Origin: Minicystis rosea
GTDB taxonomy: Bacteria; Myxococcota_A; Polyangia; Polyangiales; Polyangiaceae
Direction of reading: 5' to 3'
Assembly: GCA_001931535.1 (NCBI GenBank)
Contig: CP016211.1
Span: forward strand, 10,276,377-10,340,376
Length of the DNA: 64,000 bases
The notes under the pieces were generated by a model that saw only the letters and a list, made by a program, of their open reading frames with translations, ran no database searches and was not told the origin of the DNA. Positions 16,513 through 25,222 of the stretch are shown here, piece after piece; within the stretch, counting starts at the first letter, position 1; each line of letters opens with the position of its first letter. The position numbers and the translations under genes are program-made.

Positions 16513-17019
16513 TCAGCCCGCGCCGGCGCCGCGGCGGAGGGTGTAGGCGTCCATCACGTTGGTCACCAGCTCGGCGAGGAGGCCGTCGGCGACGCGGAGG
16601 CGGCGCGACATCTCGCGGGCGACGTTGAGGACGAAGAGCGAGTAGGCCTTCAGGTCGCGGCGGTAGAGGGCGTCGAGATCGTGGGCGGTGACTTTGAGGA
16701 GGCGCGTCGGGGCGAGGACGCGGGTGCTCGCGGAGCGGGGCAGGACGTCGAGGATCGACATCTCCCCGAACCAATCGCCGGGGCCGAGGATGGCGACGCG
16801 GGCCTCGTGGCCGCGCTTCGAGCGGCGGAGCACTTCGACCTCGCCTTCGAGGATGACGAACATCTCGCGGCCGCAGTCGCCTTCTTTGAACACCATGGCG
16901 CCGGCATCGAGCTCGTCGACGGCCAGGCTCCCCGCGAACGTGCAGAGCACGTCGCCGCACAAACCTCCGAAGATGCCGATGTCGCAGAGGCGCGCGATCC
17001 CTTGGTCGTCGAGCTTCAT
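16513..17019 (-). CDS. Cyclic-nucleotide-binding domain protein (no output domain)
   Basis: 168 residues forming one CAP-type effector domain. It has the beta-roll segment GAMVFKEGDCGREMFVILEGEVEV and a phosphate-binding cassette WFGEMSILDVLPRSAST containing the Arg-Ser that binds cyclic nucleotide. A C-terminal helix (LYRRDLKAYSLFVLNVAREM) follows. There is no HTH, so it senses rather than binds DNA. Start at ATG 17019, with GAGGTG 4-5 bases upstream; the GTG two codons earlier lies inside that site. Which nucleotide it binds cannot be told. Neighbours are lipoproteins on both sides. Confidence 0.9.
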   Translation of the reverse strand: MKLDDQGIARLCDIGIFGGLCGDVLCTFAGSLAVDELDAGAMVFKEGDCGREMFVILEGEVEVLRRSKRGHEARVAILGPGDWFGEMSILDVLPRSASTRVLAPTRLLKVTAHDLDALYRRDLKAYSLFVLNVAREMSRRLRVADGLLAELVTNVMDAYTLRRGAGAG

Positions 17020-17100
17020 GTTCACCTCGCTTCGCCCGGTCCGGGGACCGCACGCGCCCCCGCTGGCAGAGCGCGCCGCGCATTATGACGCAGGGCAGCG

Positions 17101-17970
17101 CTAGAAACAGACCCCGATCGACATGCTCCCGAGCACGATGGGCTGGGATTGTTGGTCCGTGAGGCCGTAGCACGATTGGGCGCCCGAGCAGCCCGTGAGC
17201 AAATCCGCGTTGCAGTATTTCAGGCACACGGAGCCGGTGCTGTCGGGATCGATGCAGGTGTACATGGGCGCGCAGTCCGCCGCGTCGGGGTTGCACGACT
17301 GGCCCTGCGTCTTGGTGCCGCCGGAGGTGCACACGCCGAACCAGCGCTGCTGACCGGCCTGCTCGCGACCGAGGTCACACTTGCTGCCGCTCGGACAGCC
17401 GCTGTTGTCGAGCGGATTGCAGCCGGGCGAGCAGAGCGTCACCCCGGGGATGGTGGTGGTGCTGCTCGGGCCGTCGAGGAGCTCGATGGCGCAGAGGCCA
17501 CCGAACGACGCGCAGTCGGCGTCGCCGTCGCAAAACTCGAGGCACTGGCCGACGGTGGCGGATGCGCCCACGCACGCGCCGCCGGCTTGGCAGACGTCGC
17601 CCGTGGTGGTGCCGCACGCTTGGTTGACCGCGTCGGGCCCGGGTGTGGAGCAGGTGACCTGGTAGTTCTCGACGGTGCACGCGTCCCCGCCCGAACAGCC
17701 GCACTGCGGGAGCGTGACCTTGCACGGCGACGGGCACGTGCTGCCCGATGACGAGGAGACGCTGCTCGTCGAGGTGCTCGTGCCGGAGCTCGACGTCGTG
17801 CCGGACATCGAGCCGGTGGTCGAGGGGACGGTCGACGAGGTGGAGGCGCTGCCGCCTTCGGCTCCACTGCCACCGAGCCCGCCGAGGCCGCCGCTCGTGC
17901 CCTTGGCGCACGATGCGGAGAGCGACAAGAGCAGCACGAACGCGAACGAGGAGAGCAAGCGCAAGCGCAT
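17101..17970 (-). CDS. Cys-rich lipoprotein with Ser/Thr linker
   Basis: 289 residues. The signal MRLRLLSSFAFVLLLSLSAS is followed by Cys (SASC lipobox). A Gly/Ser/Thr linker of about 60 residues follows, then a domain with more than 20 Cys (CPSPCKVTLPQCGCSGGDAC, CEFCDGDADCASFGGLCAI-like spacing, CSPGCNPLDNSGCPSGSKC, CNPDAADCAPMYTC). The spacing resembles the Dickkopf/EGF-like Cys repeats often seen on myxobacterial surface proteins. It probably acts as a disulfide-stabilised surface protein. The initiation region is unusual: its ribosome-binding site is in a perfect hairpin. Confidence 0.75.
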   Translation of the reverse strand: MRLRLLSSFAFVLLLSLSASCAKGTSGGLGGLGGSGAEGGSASTSSTVPSTTGSMSGTTSSSGTSTSTSSVSSSSGSTCPSPCKVTLPQCGCSGGDACTVENYQVTCSTPGPDAVNQACGTTTGDVCQAGGACVGASATVGQCLEFCDGDADCASFGGLCAIELLDGPSSTTTIPGVTLCSPGCNPLDNSGCPSGSKCDLGREQAGQQRWFGVCTSGGTKTQGQSCNPDAADCAPMYTCIDPDSTGSVCLKYCNADLLTGCSGAQSCYGLTDQQSQPIVLGSMSIGVCF

Positions 17971-17971
17971 G

Positions 17972-17997
17972 GAAACACCTCGTGCAGGAGGTGTTTC
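17972..17997 (-). promoter_or_regulatory. Hairpin covering the ribosome-binding site of the Cys-rich lipoprotein gene
   Basis: On the transcript, GAAACACCTC and GAGGTGTTTC form a perfect 10-bp stem with a 6-base loop that ends one base before the ATG. GAGGTG, the only Shine-Dalgarno match, lies in the 3' arm and would be masked when the stem forms. It could alternatively end transcription from the upstream GNAT gene. Confidence 0.6.
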
Positions 17998-18024
17998 GAG
18001 CCTACGCGCGGCGACCGACTCGGG

Positions 18025-18474
18025 TCAACGATCGGCGAGGCTGCGGCGGAACACGATGCGCATCCGCCCCGGGCCGGCGTAATCCTCGGTTTCGGTCATC
18101 GTCCAGCCGAGCGCTTGATGGAAGCGAACGCTCGCCTCGTTGCCGAGGGTGGTGATGGCCTTGAGATCGCGCACGCCTTCGCGACGGCAGTCTTCCTCGA
18201 ACGACGCGTAGAGCACCTTGCCCACGCCGCGGCGTCGATAGTCTGGATGGATGCCCACGAGATGCACGTAGCCCACGGCGGCGTCCGGGCAGATGAAGCC
18301 GAAGAGAAAGCCGACCATGGTGTTGTCGCTCTCGACGACACGCGCCAGGCGACCGAGCTCGTAGAAGAAGATGGGATGCGCCAGGGCGCTCGTCGGACCT
18401 CCCCACCAGCGGTCGATGACCTGCACGATGTGATCGTAATCCGCCTTGATAAGGGGCCGAGTCTGCATGCTCAT
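18025..18474 (-). CDS. GNAT family N-acetyltransferase
   Basis: 149 residues. Motif A of the GNAT fold, VHLVGIHPDYRRRGVGKVLY, includes the acetyl-CoA pyrophosphate loop R-R-R-G-V-G. NEASVRFHQALGWTMTETEDY is the family's C-terminal beta-bulge/helix. This type resembles RimI-like or small-molecule acetyltransferases. The substrate is unknown. It lies 54 bases ahead of the Cys-rich lipoprotein gene on the same strand and faces rpe across a 128-base promoter region. Confidence 0.9.
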   Translation of the reverse strand: MSMQTRPLIKADYDHIVQVIDRWWGGPTSALAHPIFFYELGRLARVVESDNTMVGFLFGFICPDAAVGYVHLVGIHPDYRRRGVGKVLYASFEEDCRREGVRDLKAITTLGNEASVRFHQALGWTMTETEDYAGPGRMRIVFRRSLADR

Positions 18475-18602
18475 GAAGCCCTCCGCTCGCGTGGGTGCCT
18501 CGGGGGTGCGCGACCGTATAGCAGGGTCGGCGGCCGACGACAGTCCGCCCGTCTCATCGCCAGGCTAGCCGTCCTTCGCGACCCCGTGCTAGGCGCAAGG
18601 AC

Positions 18603-19331
18603 GTGAACGCCAAGATGGACCGGCCGCTGATTGCCCCCTCGATCCTCTCCGCCGACTTCGGACGGCTGGACGAGGAGATCCGCGCCGTGGAGGCCGCCGG
18701 TGCCGACTGGATTCACGTCGATGTCATGGATGGGCGCTTCGTCCCCAACATCACGATTGGGCCGCTCGTCGTCGACGCAGTGCGCCGCGCCACCAAGCTG
18801 CCGCTGGACGTTCACCTGATGATCGTCGAGCCCGAACGCTACGTCGATGCCTTCCGCAAGGCCGGCGCCGATTGGATCTCGGTTCACGTGGAGGCCTCGC
18901 CGCACCTGCACCGCACGCTCCAGCACCTCCGCTCCATCGGGGCCAAGGCCGGCGCGGTGCTCAACCCGCACACGTCCGAGGACGCGCTCCGTTACGTGCT
19001 CCACGATCTGGACTACGTGCTGGTGATGAGCGTCAACCCGGGGTTCGGCGGGCAGTCGTTCATCCCCGAGGCGCTGCCGAAGCTGCGCGCCATCCGGAGC
19101 ATGATCGATCGCGCGGGGCTCGACATCGCGCTCGAGGTCGACGGCGGCGTGGCCCCGGCGACGTCGGGCGCGGTGGTCGGCGCCGGCGCGCGGGTGCTGG
19201 TGGCCGGCTCGGCGGTGTTCGGCGCCGTGAAGCGCGGCGAGACGATCTCCTTCGACGAGCGGGTGGCCCGGTACGCCGCCGCCATCGAGCAGATCCGCAA
19301 GGGCGCGCTCGCGGAGCCCGCGGCTTCGTGA
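18603..19331 (+). CDS. rpe: Ribulose-phosphate 3-epimerase
   Basis: 242 residues of a TIM barrel. All signature blocks are present: IAPSILSADF, WIHVDVMDGRFVPNITIG (catalytic Asp and metal ligands), DVHLMI, VMSVNPGFGGQSFIP (phosphate and ligand Asp region), LEVDGGV and VLVAGSAVFG. It interconverts ribulose-5-phosphate and xylulose-5-phosphate in the pentose phosphate pathway. The start could be GTG 18603 or ATG 18615; the AAGGA site fits neither ideally. Its stop overlaps the GTG of the next gene. Confidence 0.97.
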   Translation: MNAKMDRPLIAPSILSADFGRLDEEIRAVEAAGADWIHVDVMDGRFVPNITIGPLVVDAVRRATKLPLDVHLMIVEPERYVDAFRKAGADWISVHVEASPHLHRTLQHLRSIGAKAGAVLNPHTSEDALRYVLHDLDYVLVMSVNPGFGGQSFIPEALPKLRAIRSMIDRAGLDIALEVDGGVAPATSGAVVGAGARVLVAGSAVFGAVKRGETISFDERVARYAAAIEQIRKGALAEPAAS

Positions 19332-20683
19332 GGGCCGCCCGAGCCGGCGTGCGCGCGCGGGCCGGAAGGCTCGTCGCAGGAAGCCTCGCCCTCGCCTTCG
19401 CCGGCTGCTCGCCGCCGGCGCCCGTCGCGCCGCCGAAGGTGGAGCAAGCGCCTGCGCCGATCGCAACCGCGACTGCGACCGCGGCGGCAGCGCCGCCCTC
19501 GAAGGAGGACGAGGCGCGCAAGAAGGTCGCCGCCATGCTCGCCAAGGTGGCCAAGCTGCGCGGGTTGCCGGTGGTGCGCGAGGTGCCGGGGCGGGTGCTC
19601 AATCGGGACGAGGTGCTCGCCAAGATCAAGGCGAAGGTCGAGAAAGAGATCCCGCCCGACGTGGTCGAGCACGAGGGCGAGCTGCTCGCCGGGCTCGAGC
19701 TGGTGCCGCCGGAGTACGATTTCGTCGAGGGCACCTACCGCTTGATCCAGGGTCGGATCGCCGGCTTCTACGAGCCCGCCGATCACACGATGTACCTGGT
19801 CGACGATCTCGGCGACGACGAGGCCGACGAGACGCTCGCGCACGAGCTGGACCATGCGCTCCAAGATCAGTCGTTCGATCTGAAGAAGCTCCTCGACTTC
19901 GCGCCGGGCGACGGCGATCGCACGGCCGCGGGGCACGCGGTGGCCGAGGGCGACGCCACGAGCGCGATGTTCGACGTGACGCTCGGGTCGGCGTTCAACG
20001 TGCCCGTGGAGGCGATGCGCCAAGCGCTCGCGCTCTCCAACGCGGTCTCCGAGACGAGCGCGAAGACGCCGCACGCGCTCCAGGAGTCGCTGATCGCGCC
20101 CTACGCCGACGGCTTCGCCTTCGTGCAAGCGGTGCGCGAGAGCGGCGGCTGGCCCGCGGTCGACGCCGCTTGGCGCGCGCTGCCCGTGAGCACGGAGCAG
20201 CTCCTCCACATCGACAAGTACCGGGCGCACGAGCCGCCCATCGCGGTCGCGGTGCCCACGTTCTCCGCGCTCGGCGGGGGCTTCCGGGCGACGACGAACG
20301 ACGTGGTCGGCGAGCAGGGGCTCAAGATCATGCTGGCCGAGTGGGCCGGCGAGAAGATCGCCGCGACCGCGGCCGCGGGTTGGGGCGGCGATCGCTACGT
20401 GGTGGCGCGCCGCGACGACGCGAAGGATCGGCACACCATCGCGGTCGGCTGGCACGCGGTGATGGACAGCGACGAGGACGCGACCGAGCTCGCCGCCGTG
20501 CTGAAGAAGCGCTTCGGCACCGCGTGCCGCGAGCGGCCGACGATGGGCCCGATCGCGTGGCAACGAAAGGGGCGCGATCTCGCGGTCGTCGCCGGCCCGT
20601 ACCAGCGCCAAGGCAAAGTCCCGAAGAGCGCCGGCACCTGCGCCGTCGCGACGCGCTGGGTGAAGGAAATGCTCGCGCAGTGA
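19328..20683 (+). CDS. Lipoprotein with HExxH metallopeptidase-like motif
   Basis: 451 residues starting at a GTG that overlaps the rpe stop (GTGA). The signal ends in FAGC (Cys27), then comes a Pro/Ala linker. The core has a conserved stretch GRIAGFYEPADHTMYLV followed by TLAHELDHALQDQSFDL, in which H172-E173-x-x-H176 is a zincin motif. A plausible third ligand would be an acidic residue in AAGHAVAEGDAT about 28 residues on. The arrangement YEP...HELDHALQDQ is seen in uncharacterised bacterial lipoproteins. Likely an envelope zinc protease or an inactive relative. Coupling to rpe looks fortuitous. Confidence 0.75.
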   Translation: MRAARAGVRARAGRLVAGSLALAFAGCSPPAPVAPPKVEQAPAPIATATATAAAAPPSKEDEARKKVAAMLAKVAKLRGLPVVREVPGRVLNRDEVLAKIKAKVEKEIPPDVVEHEGELLAGLELVPPEYDFVEGTYRLIQGRIAGFYEPADHTMYLVDDLGDDEADETLAHELDHALQDQSFDLKKLLDFAPGDGDRTAAGHAVAEGDATSAMFDVTLGSAFNVPVEAMRQALALSNAVSETSAKTPHALQESLIAPYADGFAFVQAVRESGGWPAVDAAWRALPVSTEQLLHIDKYRAHEPPIAVAVPTFSALGGGFRATTNDVVGEQGLKIMLAEWAGEKIAATAAAGWGGDRYVVARRDDAKDRHTIAVGWHAVMDSDEDATELAAVLKKRFGTACRERPTMGPIAWQRKGRDLAVVAGPYQRQGKVPKSAGTCAVATRWVKEMLAQ

Positions 20684-20757
20684 CGCGCGGGCGCGCCGCG
20701 CGCGATCGGCGGCGATTTCGGGGACGCTCCGCGCCGCCGATGCTTCAATGAGGGACG

Positions 20758-22077
20758 ATGGTCGAGCGCTCCTTCTCGGGGACGTTGCTTCGCTTCCACG
20801 CGCTGGGCGTGCCGGTGCGGGTGGAGCTCTCGTTCCTGATCATGACGTTCCTCCTCGGGTCGTCGCGGAGATCGTCGCCGGAGAAGCTCCTTTCGTGGCT
20901 CTTCGTGGTGTTCGTGTCGGTGCTCGTGCACGAGCTGGGGCACGCGCTCGTGGGGCGGCGATTCGGCCTCGCGCCTGCTGTCCGCCTCTATGGATGGGGC
21001 GGGCTCACGAGCTTCACCGGCGCCCTGTGGCTGAGCCGATCGCGCCGCCTCGCCATCGCGCTGGCCGGCCCCGCGGTCGGCATCGTCTTCGGCGTGCTCT
21101 GCTGGCTCGTGAAGAGCCGCGTGCCAGCGAGCGCCGCGTGGGCCCAGCACCTGCTCACCGATTTCTTCTACGCCAGCGCGGTCTGGGGCTGCGTGAACCT
21201 CGTGCCCATCTTGCCGCTCGACGGCGGGCTCGCCTTCGAGGCCATCCTCGGCATGATCACGCCGCGCCACGAAGCGCAGGGTGCGCGGCTCGTGTCGGCG
21301 ATCACCGGGATCGGCGTGGGCGCGTTCGCGCTCCATCATCGCTGGGCGATGATGGGCGTGGTGGGGCTCTGGCTCGGGATCGACAACGTGCGGGCCCTCG
21401 TGCGCGCGCGGCGCGAGGCGCGGGACGAAGAGGTGATCGCGCGCTACCGGCCCGTGTTCTCGAAGCTGATCGACGAGCGCGACGGCACCGCGCTCTCGGC
21501 CACCGCGGAAGCCGCGCTCGGCGAAACGAGCTCCGATCGAGGCCGGACGTGGGCGCTCGAGAACCTGGCCGTCGGCCGCGTGCTCGCCGGCGCGCTCGAC
21601 GAGGCCGTGGCCGCGCTCGCGCACGCCTCGCCCGCGCAGCCGCCGAGCGCGACCATCGAGGGCTTCGTCGTGCGCGCCGTGGTGACGCGGCGAAAGCTCG
21701 ATCTGGCGGGCACCGATGCGGCGGCGAGCTCGCAGGACGACGACGACACCTGGGTGCGGGCCGTGAAGGTCCTGCGGGCGCCGGTGGGCGACGACATCGA
21801 CGCCGTGAGCTTCGGGCGGATCCGCGAGGCCGCGGAGATCCTTCTCGCCGACGGCGAAGCGGCGCGGATCGGCGAAGCGCTCCTCGAGCGCGCGCCCGAT
21901 CCGGATCTCGCCTTCGCCGTCGCCTCCGCGTGGGGCCGCGCCGGTGATGCGGCGCGCGCGGTCCGCATCGCGATGCAGGCCGTGGCGCTCGGCTTCCGGG
22001 ATTGGGATCGCGTCGCCGCGCAGCCGGAGCTCGTGCGTCGCGCCTTCGCCGAAGCGCAGCCGTCCGGCGAAGGTTGA
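20758..22077 (+). CDS. Site-2-protease-like M50 family membrane metalloprotease
   Basis: 439 residues. The zinc motif HELGH (58-62) lies in a membrane helix (LFVVFVSVLVHELGHALVG), and the second conserved motif NLVPILPLDGG (147-157) supplies the Asp ligand. A third membrane segment lies between them. This is the compact SpoIVFB-type M50 core, with no PDZ or CBS domain. After about residue 210 comes a soluble helical C-terminal region of about 230 residues that may be a TPR-like adaptor. It could cleave a membrane-bound regulator such as an anti-sigma factor; the two anti-sigma proteins elsewhere in the window are single-pass, but any link is speculative. Confidence 0.85.
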   Translation: MVERSFSGTLLRFHALGVPVRVELSFLIMTFLLGSSRRSSPEKLLSWLFVVFVSVLVHELGHALVGRRFGLAPAVRLYGWGGLTSFTGALWLSRSRRLAIALAGPAVGIVFGVLCWLVKSRVPASAAWAQHLLTDFFYASAVWGCVNLVPILPLDGGLAFEAILGMITPRHEAQGARLVSAITGIGVGAFALHHRWAMMGVVGLWLGIDNVRALVRARREARDEEVIARYRPVFSKLIDERDGTALSATAEAALGETSSDRGRTWALENLAVGRVLAGALDEAVAALAHASPAQPPSATIEGFVVRAVVTRRKLDLAGTDAAASSQDDDDTWVRAVKVLRAPVGDDIDAVSFGRIREAAEILLADGEAARIGEALLERAPDPDLAFAVASAWGRAGDAARAVRIAMQAVALGFRDWDRVAAQPELVRRAFAEAQPSGEG

Positions 22078-22081
22078 GGCA

Positions 22082-22100
22082 CGAGCCCGCGCGCGGCTCG
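22082..22100. terminator. Possible stem-loop between convergent genes
   Basis: CGAGCC and GGCTCG flank an alternating CG stretch, with additional pairing possible if one C bulges. It lies in the 25-base gap between the M50 gene and the convergent ComEA-like gene. There is no T run. Confidence 0.3.
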
Positions 22101-22102
22101 CA

Positions 22103-22669
22103 TCAATCGATGCGCACCAGCGGCCGGAGGCGCGCGAGGGAGCGGCGCCCGAGGCCCTTCACCTTGAGCAGATCTTCCACGCGACCGAAGCGCTTCATGC
22201 GCCCGCGCAGCGCGAGGATGGCGCGCGCCCGCGTCGCACCGACGCCCGGGAGGCGGCGCAGATCTTCCTCGGTCGCGAGGTTCAAGATGACCTTCCCATC
22301 GGCCGCCACGCCCGACGCCGGCGCGCCCGCATCCGCATCGCTCGCCGGCTTCGGCTCGGCGTTCGCGCCCTCGGGAGCGCCTCCATCGGCCGGCGCGGCG
22401 CTCGTGCTCGCGCTCGGCGCGGCGCTGGCCGAAGGCAGCGCCGTCGCGGCCTGCGCGGCGGGGACGGTGGACGCCACGAGGCGCGCCGGCGGCGACAACC
22501 ACGCGGACACGCGGCCCGATCCCACGAGCGCGAGCAACGCGAACGCGCCCACGTAGGCCGCTGCTTTTCCGGTGAGCCCAGCCCAGCGCGAGCCGGACAC
22601 TGCTGCTTTCGCCCGCGTCATCCAACGTCCGAGGGCGCTCTCCACCTGCTTCTCGTTCGAATCACGCAT
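22103..22669 (-). CDS. ComEA-like helix-hairpin-helix protein
   Basis: 188 residues. A membrane anchor (AAAYVGAFALLALVGSGRVS, about 37-56) is followed by an Ala/Pro/Ser-rich linker. The C-terminal double helix-hairpin-helix reads ILNLATEEDLRRLPGVGATR then RAILALRGRMKRFGRVEDLL and KVKGLGRRSLARLRPLV. This is the ComEA layout: a membrane-tethered, DNA-binding domain on the outer face of the inner membrane, used in DNA uptake. No other competence gene is close by. Confidence 0.9.
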   Translation of the reverse strand: MRDSNEKQVESALGRWMTRAKAAVSGSRWAGLTGKAAAYVGAFALLALVGSGRVSAWLSPPARLVASTVPAAQAATALPSASAAPSASTSAAPADGGAPEGANAEPKPASDADAGAPASGVAADGKVILNLATEEDLRRLPGVGATRARAILALRGRMKRFGRVEDLLKVKGLGRRSLARLRPLVRID

Positions 22670-22829
22670 CGTCGACTCCTTCGGCGATGCGTTTCAGCGA
22701 ACGTCGTGCCGCTCGAAATCCTGCGGATTTCTCGGATCTGGAGGGCGGCGCGGGCCTGGCGCCGCCATGGCGGTGGGTGGCGGCCGCCAGTTCGGGTAGC
22801 ATTGCGCTCCGTAGCGTCACGAGGTCCGC

Positions 22830-23924
22830 ATGAGCATCTCCCGATCGAACGACCCGTCCCTCCTCCTCGCCCCCCAACGTAGCCGCCGCGCGTTCCTCGG
22901 CGGGCTCGCCGCCGGCGCGGCGATGATCGGCGGGGTGGGTGAAGCCCTCGCGGCGCCGCCGAGCTGGATCGCGAAGCCGCCTCCGGGCTTCGTGCCGCTG
23001 TCGATCCCGGGCAAGATCGCCAAGGTCACCCGCGCCAACACGCTCCAGCCGAACGGCCTCTGGCCCACGGAGGAGGCGGCGCGCACCATGCTCCAGCGCG
23101 TGATGGAGGAGCTCACCGGCCTCTCCGATCTGGGCGCCGCCTTCGGCAAGTTCGTCCACAAGGACGACAAGGTCGCCATCAAGCCCAACGGCATCGCGGG
23201 CAAGAGCGGCGCGACGATGGCGTCGAACAAGGAGCTGGTGCTCGAGATCGTGAAGGGCGTGATGGCCGCCGGCGTGCCGGCGTCGAACATCGTCATCTAC
23301 GAGCAGTACCCCTCGTTCCTCGCGGGCACGCGCATCGCGAGCCGCACCGCCGTGATGGATCCCGCCTTCCCGGCCGGCATCACCGCGATGATCCACGAGA
23401 ACAAGGACGCGGTGATGCCCGAGATCACCGTGGCCGGCGTGGGCACCAAGTTCGTCCGTCCCTTCACCGACGCGACCGCGGTCATCAACGTCGGCCTGAT
23501 CAAGGACCACGGCATCTGCGGCTACACCGGCTGCCTCAAGAACATCACGCACGGGTCGACCATCAACCCGCACGCCTTCCACGAGCACGCCGCGAGCCCG
23601 CAGATCGCGCAGCTCTACGCGCAGGACGTGGTGAAGAGCCGCGTGCGCCTGCACATCATCGACGGCTACAAGCTCATCTACGACGAGGGCCCGCTCGACA
23701 CGAACAAGAAGCGCCGCGTGCCCTACGAGGCCGTCTACGCGACGACCGACCCCGTGGCGATGGACGTGGTCGGCTGGGCCGTCGTGGAAGAGCACCGCAA
23801 GAACAACGGCCTCCCCACGCTCAAGGACGCGAACCGCGAGCCCACCTACATCCGCGTGGCCGGCGAGCTGGGCCTCGGCGTCTTCGACAAGAACCGCATC
23901 AGCATGCGCGACGTACGGATCTGA
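22830..23924 (+). CDS. Tat-exported DUF362 domain protein
   Basis: 364 residues. The N terminus has a twin-arginine signal: SRRAFLGGLAAGAAMIGGVG with RR at about 19-20 and an AxA-like cleavage at EALAAPP. The mature protein carries DUF362 blocks DKVAIKPNGIAGKSGATMAS, INVGLIKDHGICGYTGCLKN and HEHAASPQIAQLYAQ. DUF362 proteins often bind iron-sulfur centres; here only the Cys in GICGYTGC are obvious, so a cofactor is uncertain. A Tat signal implies folding, and probably cofactor insertion, before export. Confidence 0.88.
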   Translation: MSISRSNDPSLLLAPQRSRRAFLGGLAAGAAMIGGVGEALAAPPSWIAKPPPGFVPLSIPGKIAKVTRANTLQPNGLWPTEEAARTMLQRVMEELTGLSDLGAAFGKFVHKDDKVAIKPNGIAGKSGATMASNKELVLEIVKGVMAAGVPASNIVIYEQYPSFLAGTRIASRTAVMDPAFPAGITAMIHENKDAVMPEITVAGVGTKFVRPFTDATAVINVGLIKDHGICGYTGCLKNITHGSTINPHAFHEHAASPQIAQLYAQDVVKSRVRLHIIDGYKLIYDEGPLDTNKKRRVPYEAVYATTDPVAMDVVGWAVVEEHRKNNGLPTLKDANREPTYIRVAGELGLGVFDKNRISMRDVRI

Positions 23925-24300
23925 GCCGGCCAACGCCGAAGGTCACCCGCTCGACAGCCCCACGCTCACACCTGCAGCAAGGGCAGCCGCGACCGCCAGG
24001 GAGCGGACTCAGGCTCATGCTTCCCGACCTTGGCGCGTCGTCGGCGCGCCCGCGCGAGAATGGATGCCGGCGCCGGCGCGCTTGCCGGGGTCCGCTCGCT
24101 GGCGCTCGCGGCTGCACGGCGCGTTGTGTTCAGACGCGCTTCACCCGCTGCCTTTGCTGGTGATGGAAACGTGATCGTTGGAGCTCAAACCAATTCGTTG
24201 GAACTCAAACGATTGGGTGCCGGAGGCGGCGCGCTTGCTGGGGTCCGCTCGCTGGCGCTCGCGGCTGCTGGTGCAGCTGCAGGTGCAGGTGCGGTTGGGG
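23925..24300. repeat. Gene-free stretch with dispersed repeats
   Basis: Two kinds of repeat fill this gap. A 39-bp element at 24230-24268 is identical to 46192-46230, with a near copy at 24077-24115 and a shorter, more divergent inverse copy at 23983-24010. A palindromic element around GAGCTCAAAC is present twice, overlapping (24173-24194 and 24193-24214); the second has GAACTCAAAC. The long open frames here are composition-driven and show no domain. I see no gene. Confidence 0.75.
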
Positions 24301-25212
24301 TCAGCGCTTCTTGTCGATGGGCTCGGGGCCGGCTTCGGTCCAGCGGTAGAAGCCTTCGCCGGACTTCTTGCCGAGCTTTCCGGCGCGCACCATTTGGCGG
24401 AGGATCGTCGGGGGGCGGAACTGGTCGCCGATCTCGCGGTAGAGGTGCTCGAGGATGGCGAGGCGCACGTCGAGGCCGACCAGATCGGTCAGCATCAGCG
24501 GGCCCATGGGGTGGCGGTAGCCGAGCTGCATGGCCTTGTCGATGTCGGCGGCGGAGGCGACGCCGGTCTCGACCATGCGCATCGCCTCCGCGCCGAGGGC
24601 GACGCCCAGGCGGCTCGTGGCGAAGCCGGGCACGTCGTTGACGACGACCGGGGTCTTGCCGAGGCGCTTGGCGACGGCGAGGCTCGTCTCCACGACGGCC
24701 TCCGACGTCTCCAGGCCGCGCACGATCTCGAGCAGCTCCATCACCGGCGGCGGGTTGAAGAAGTGGAGGCCGATGGTGCGGTGGCCGGCGCCGAGGCGGT
24801 GGCCGATCTCGGTGATCGAGAGGCTCGACGTGTTCGACCCGAGGATGGCGCGCTCCGGCGCGAAGAGCTTGGCCTTGCCGAGGACCTCGACCTTGAGGTC
24901 CATCGACTCGGGCGCGGCCTCGATGATCAGGTCGGCGTCGGCCGCCGCCGGGCCGAGCTCGGGCGCGGGCACGAGCATGCCGATCATCTCGCTGCGCGCC
25001 TCGTTGAGCATCTTGCCCTTCTGCACGAGCCGATCGGTGACCGCCTTGATGACGCCGATGGCCTTGTCGATGCGCGCGGCCTCGACGTCGTACATGTGCG
25101 TCACGTAGCCGGCGACGGCCGAGATCTGGGCGATGCCCTGGCCCATCGTGCCGGTGCCGATGACGAGCACCTTCCGGATCGAGGAGGCAGCAGCGACGGT
25201 CGCTTCGCTCAT
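24301..25212 (-). CDS. 3-hydroxyacyl-CoA dehydrogenase (3-hydroxybutyryl-CoA type)
   Basis: 303 residues. The Rossmann motif is VLVIGTGTMGQGIAQISAVA (GxGxxG). The catalytic His lies in IGLHFFNPPPVMELLEIVRG, and the Glu of the His-Glu dyad is in MELLE. The C-terminal dimerisation domain contains DVPGFATSRLGVALGAEAMR, MQLGYRHPMGPLMLTDLVGL and GKLGKKSGEGFY. This is the stand-alone short form that oxidises 3-hydroxyacyl-CoA with NAD in beta-oxidation or butyrate metabolism. The start MSEATVAAASSIRKV is preferred because the longer frame runs through the next gene. Confidence 0.95.
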   Translation of the reverse strand: MSEATVAAASSIRKVLVIGTGTMGQGIAQISAVAGYVTHMYDVEAARIDKAIGVIKAVTDRLVQKGKMLNEARSEMIGMLVPAPELGPAAADADLIIEAAPESMDLKVEVLGKAKLFAPERAILGSNTSSLSITEIGHRLGAGHRTIGLHFFNPPPVMELLEIVRGLETSEAVVETSLAVAKRLGKTPVVVNDVPGFATSRLGVALGAEAMRMVETGVASAADIDKAMQLGYRHPMGPLMLTDLVGLDVRLAILEHLYREIGDQFRPPTILRQMVRAGKLGKKSGEGFYRWTEAGPEPIDKKR

Positions 25213-25222
25213 GACGGCGCGC

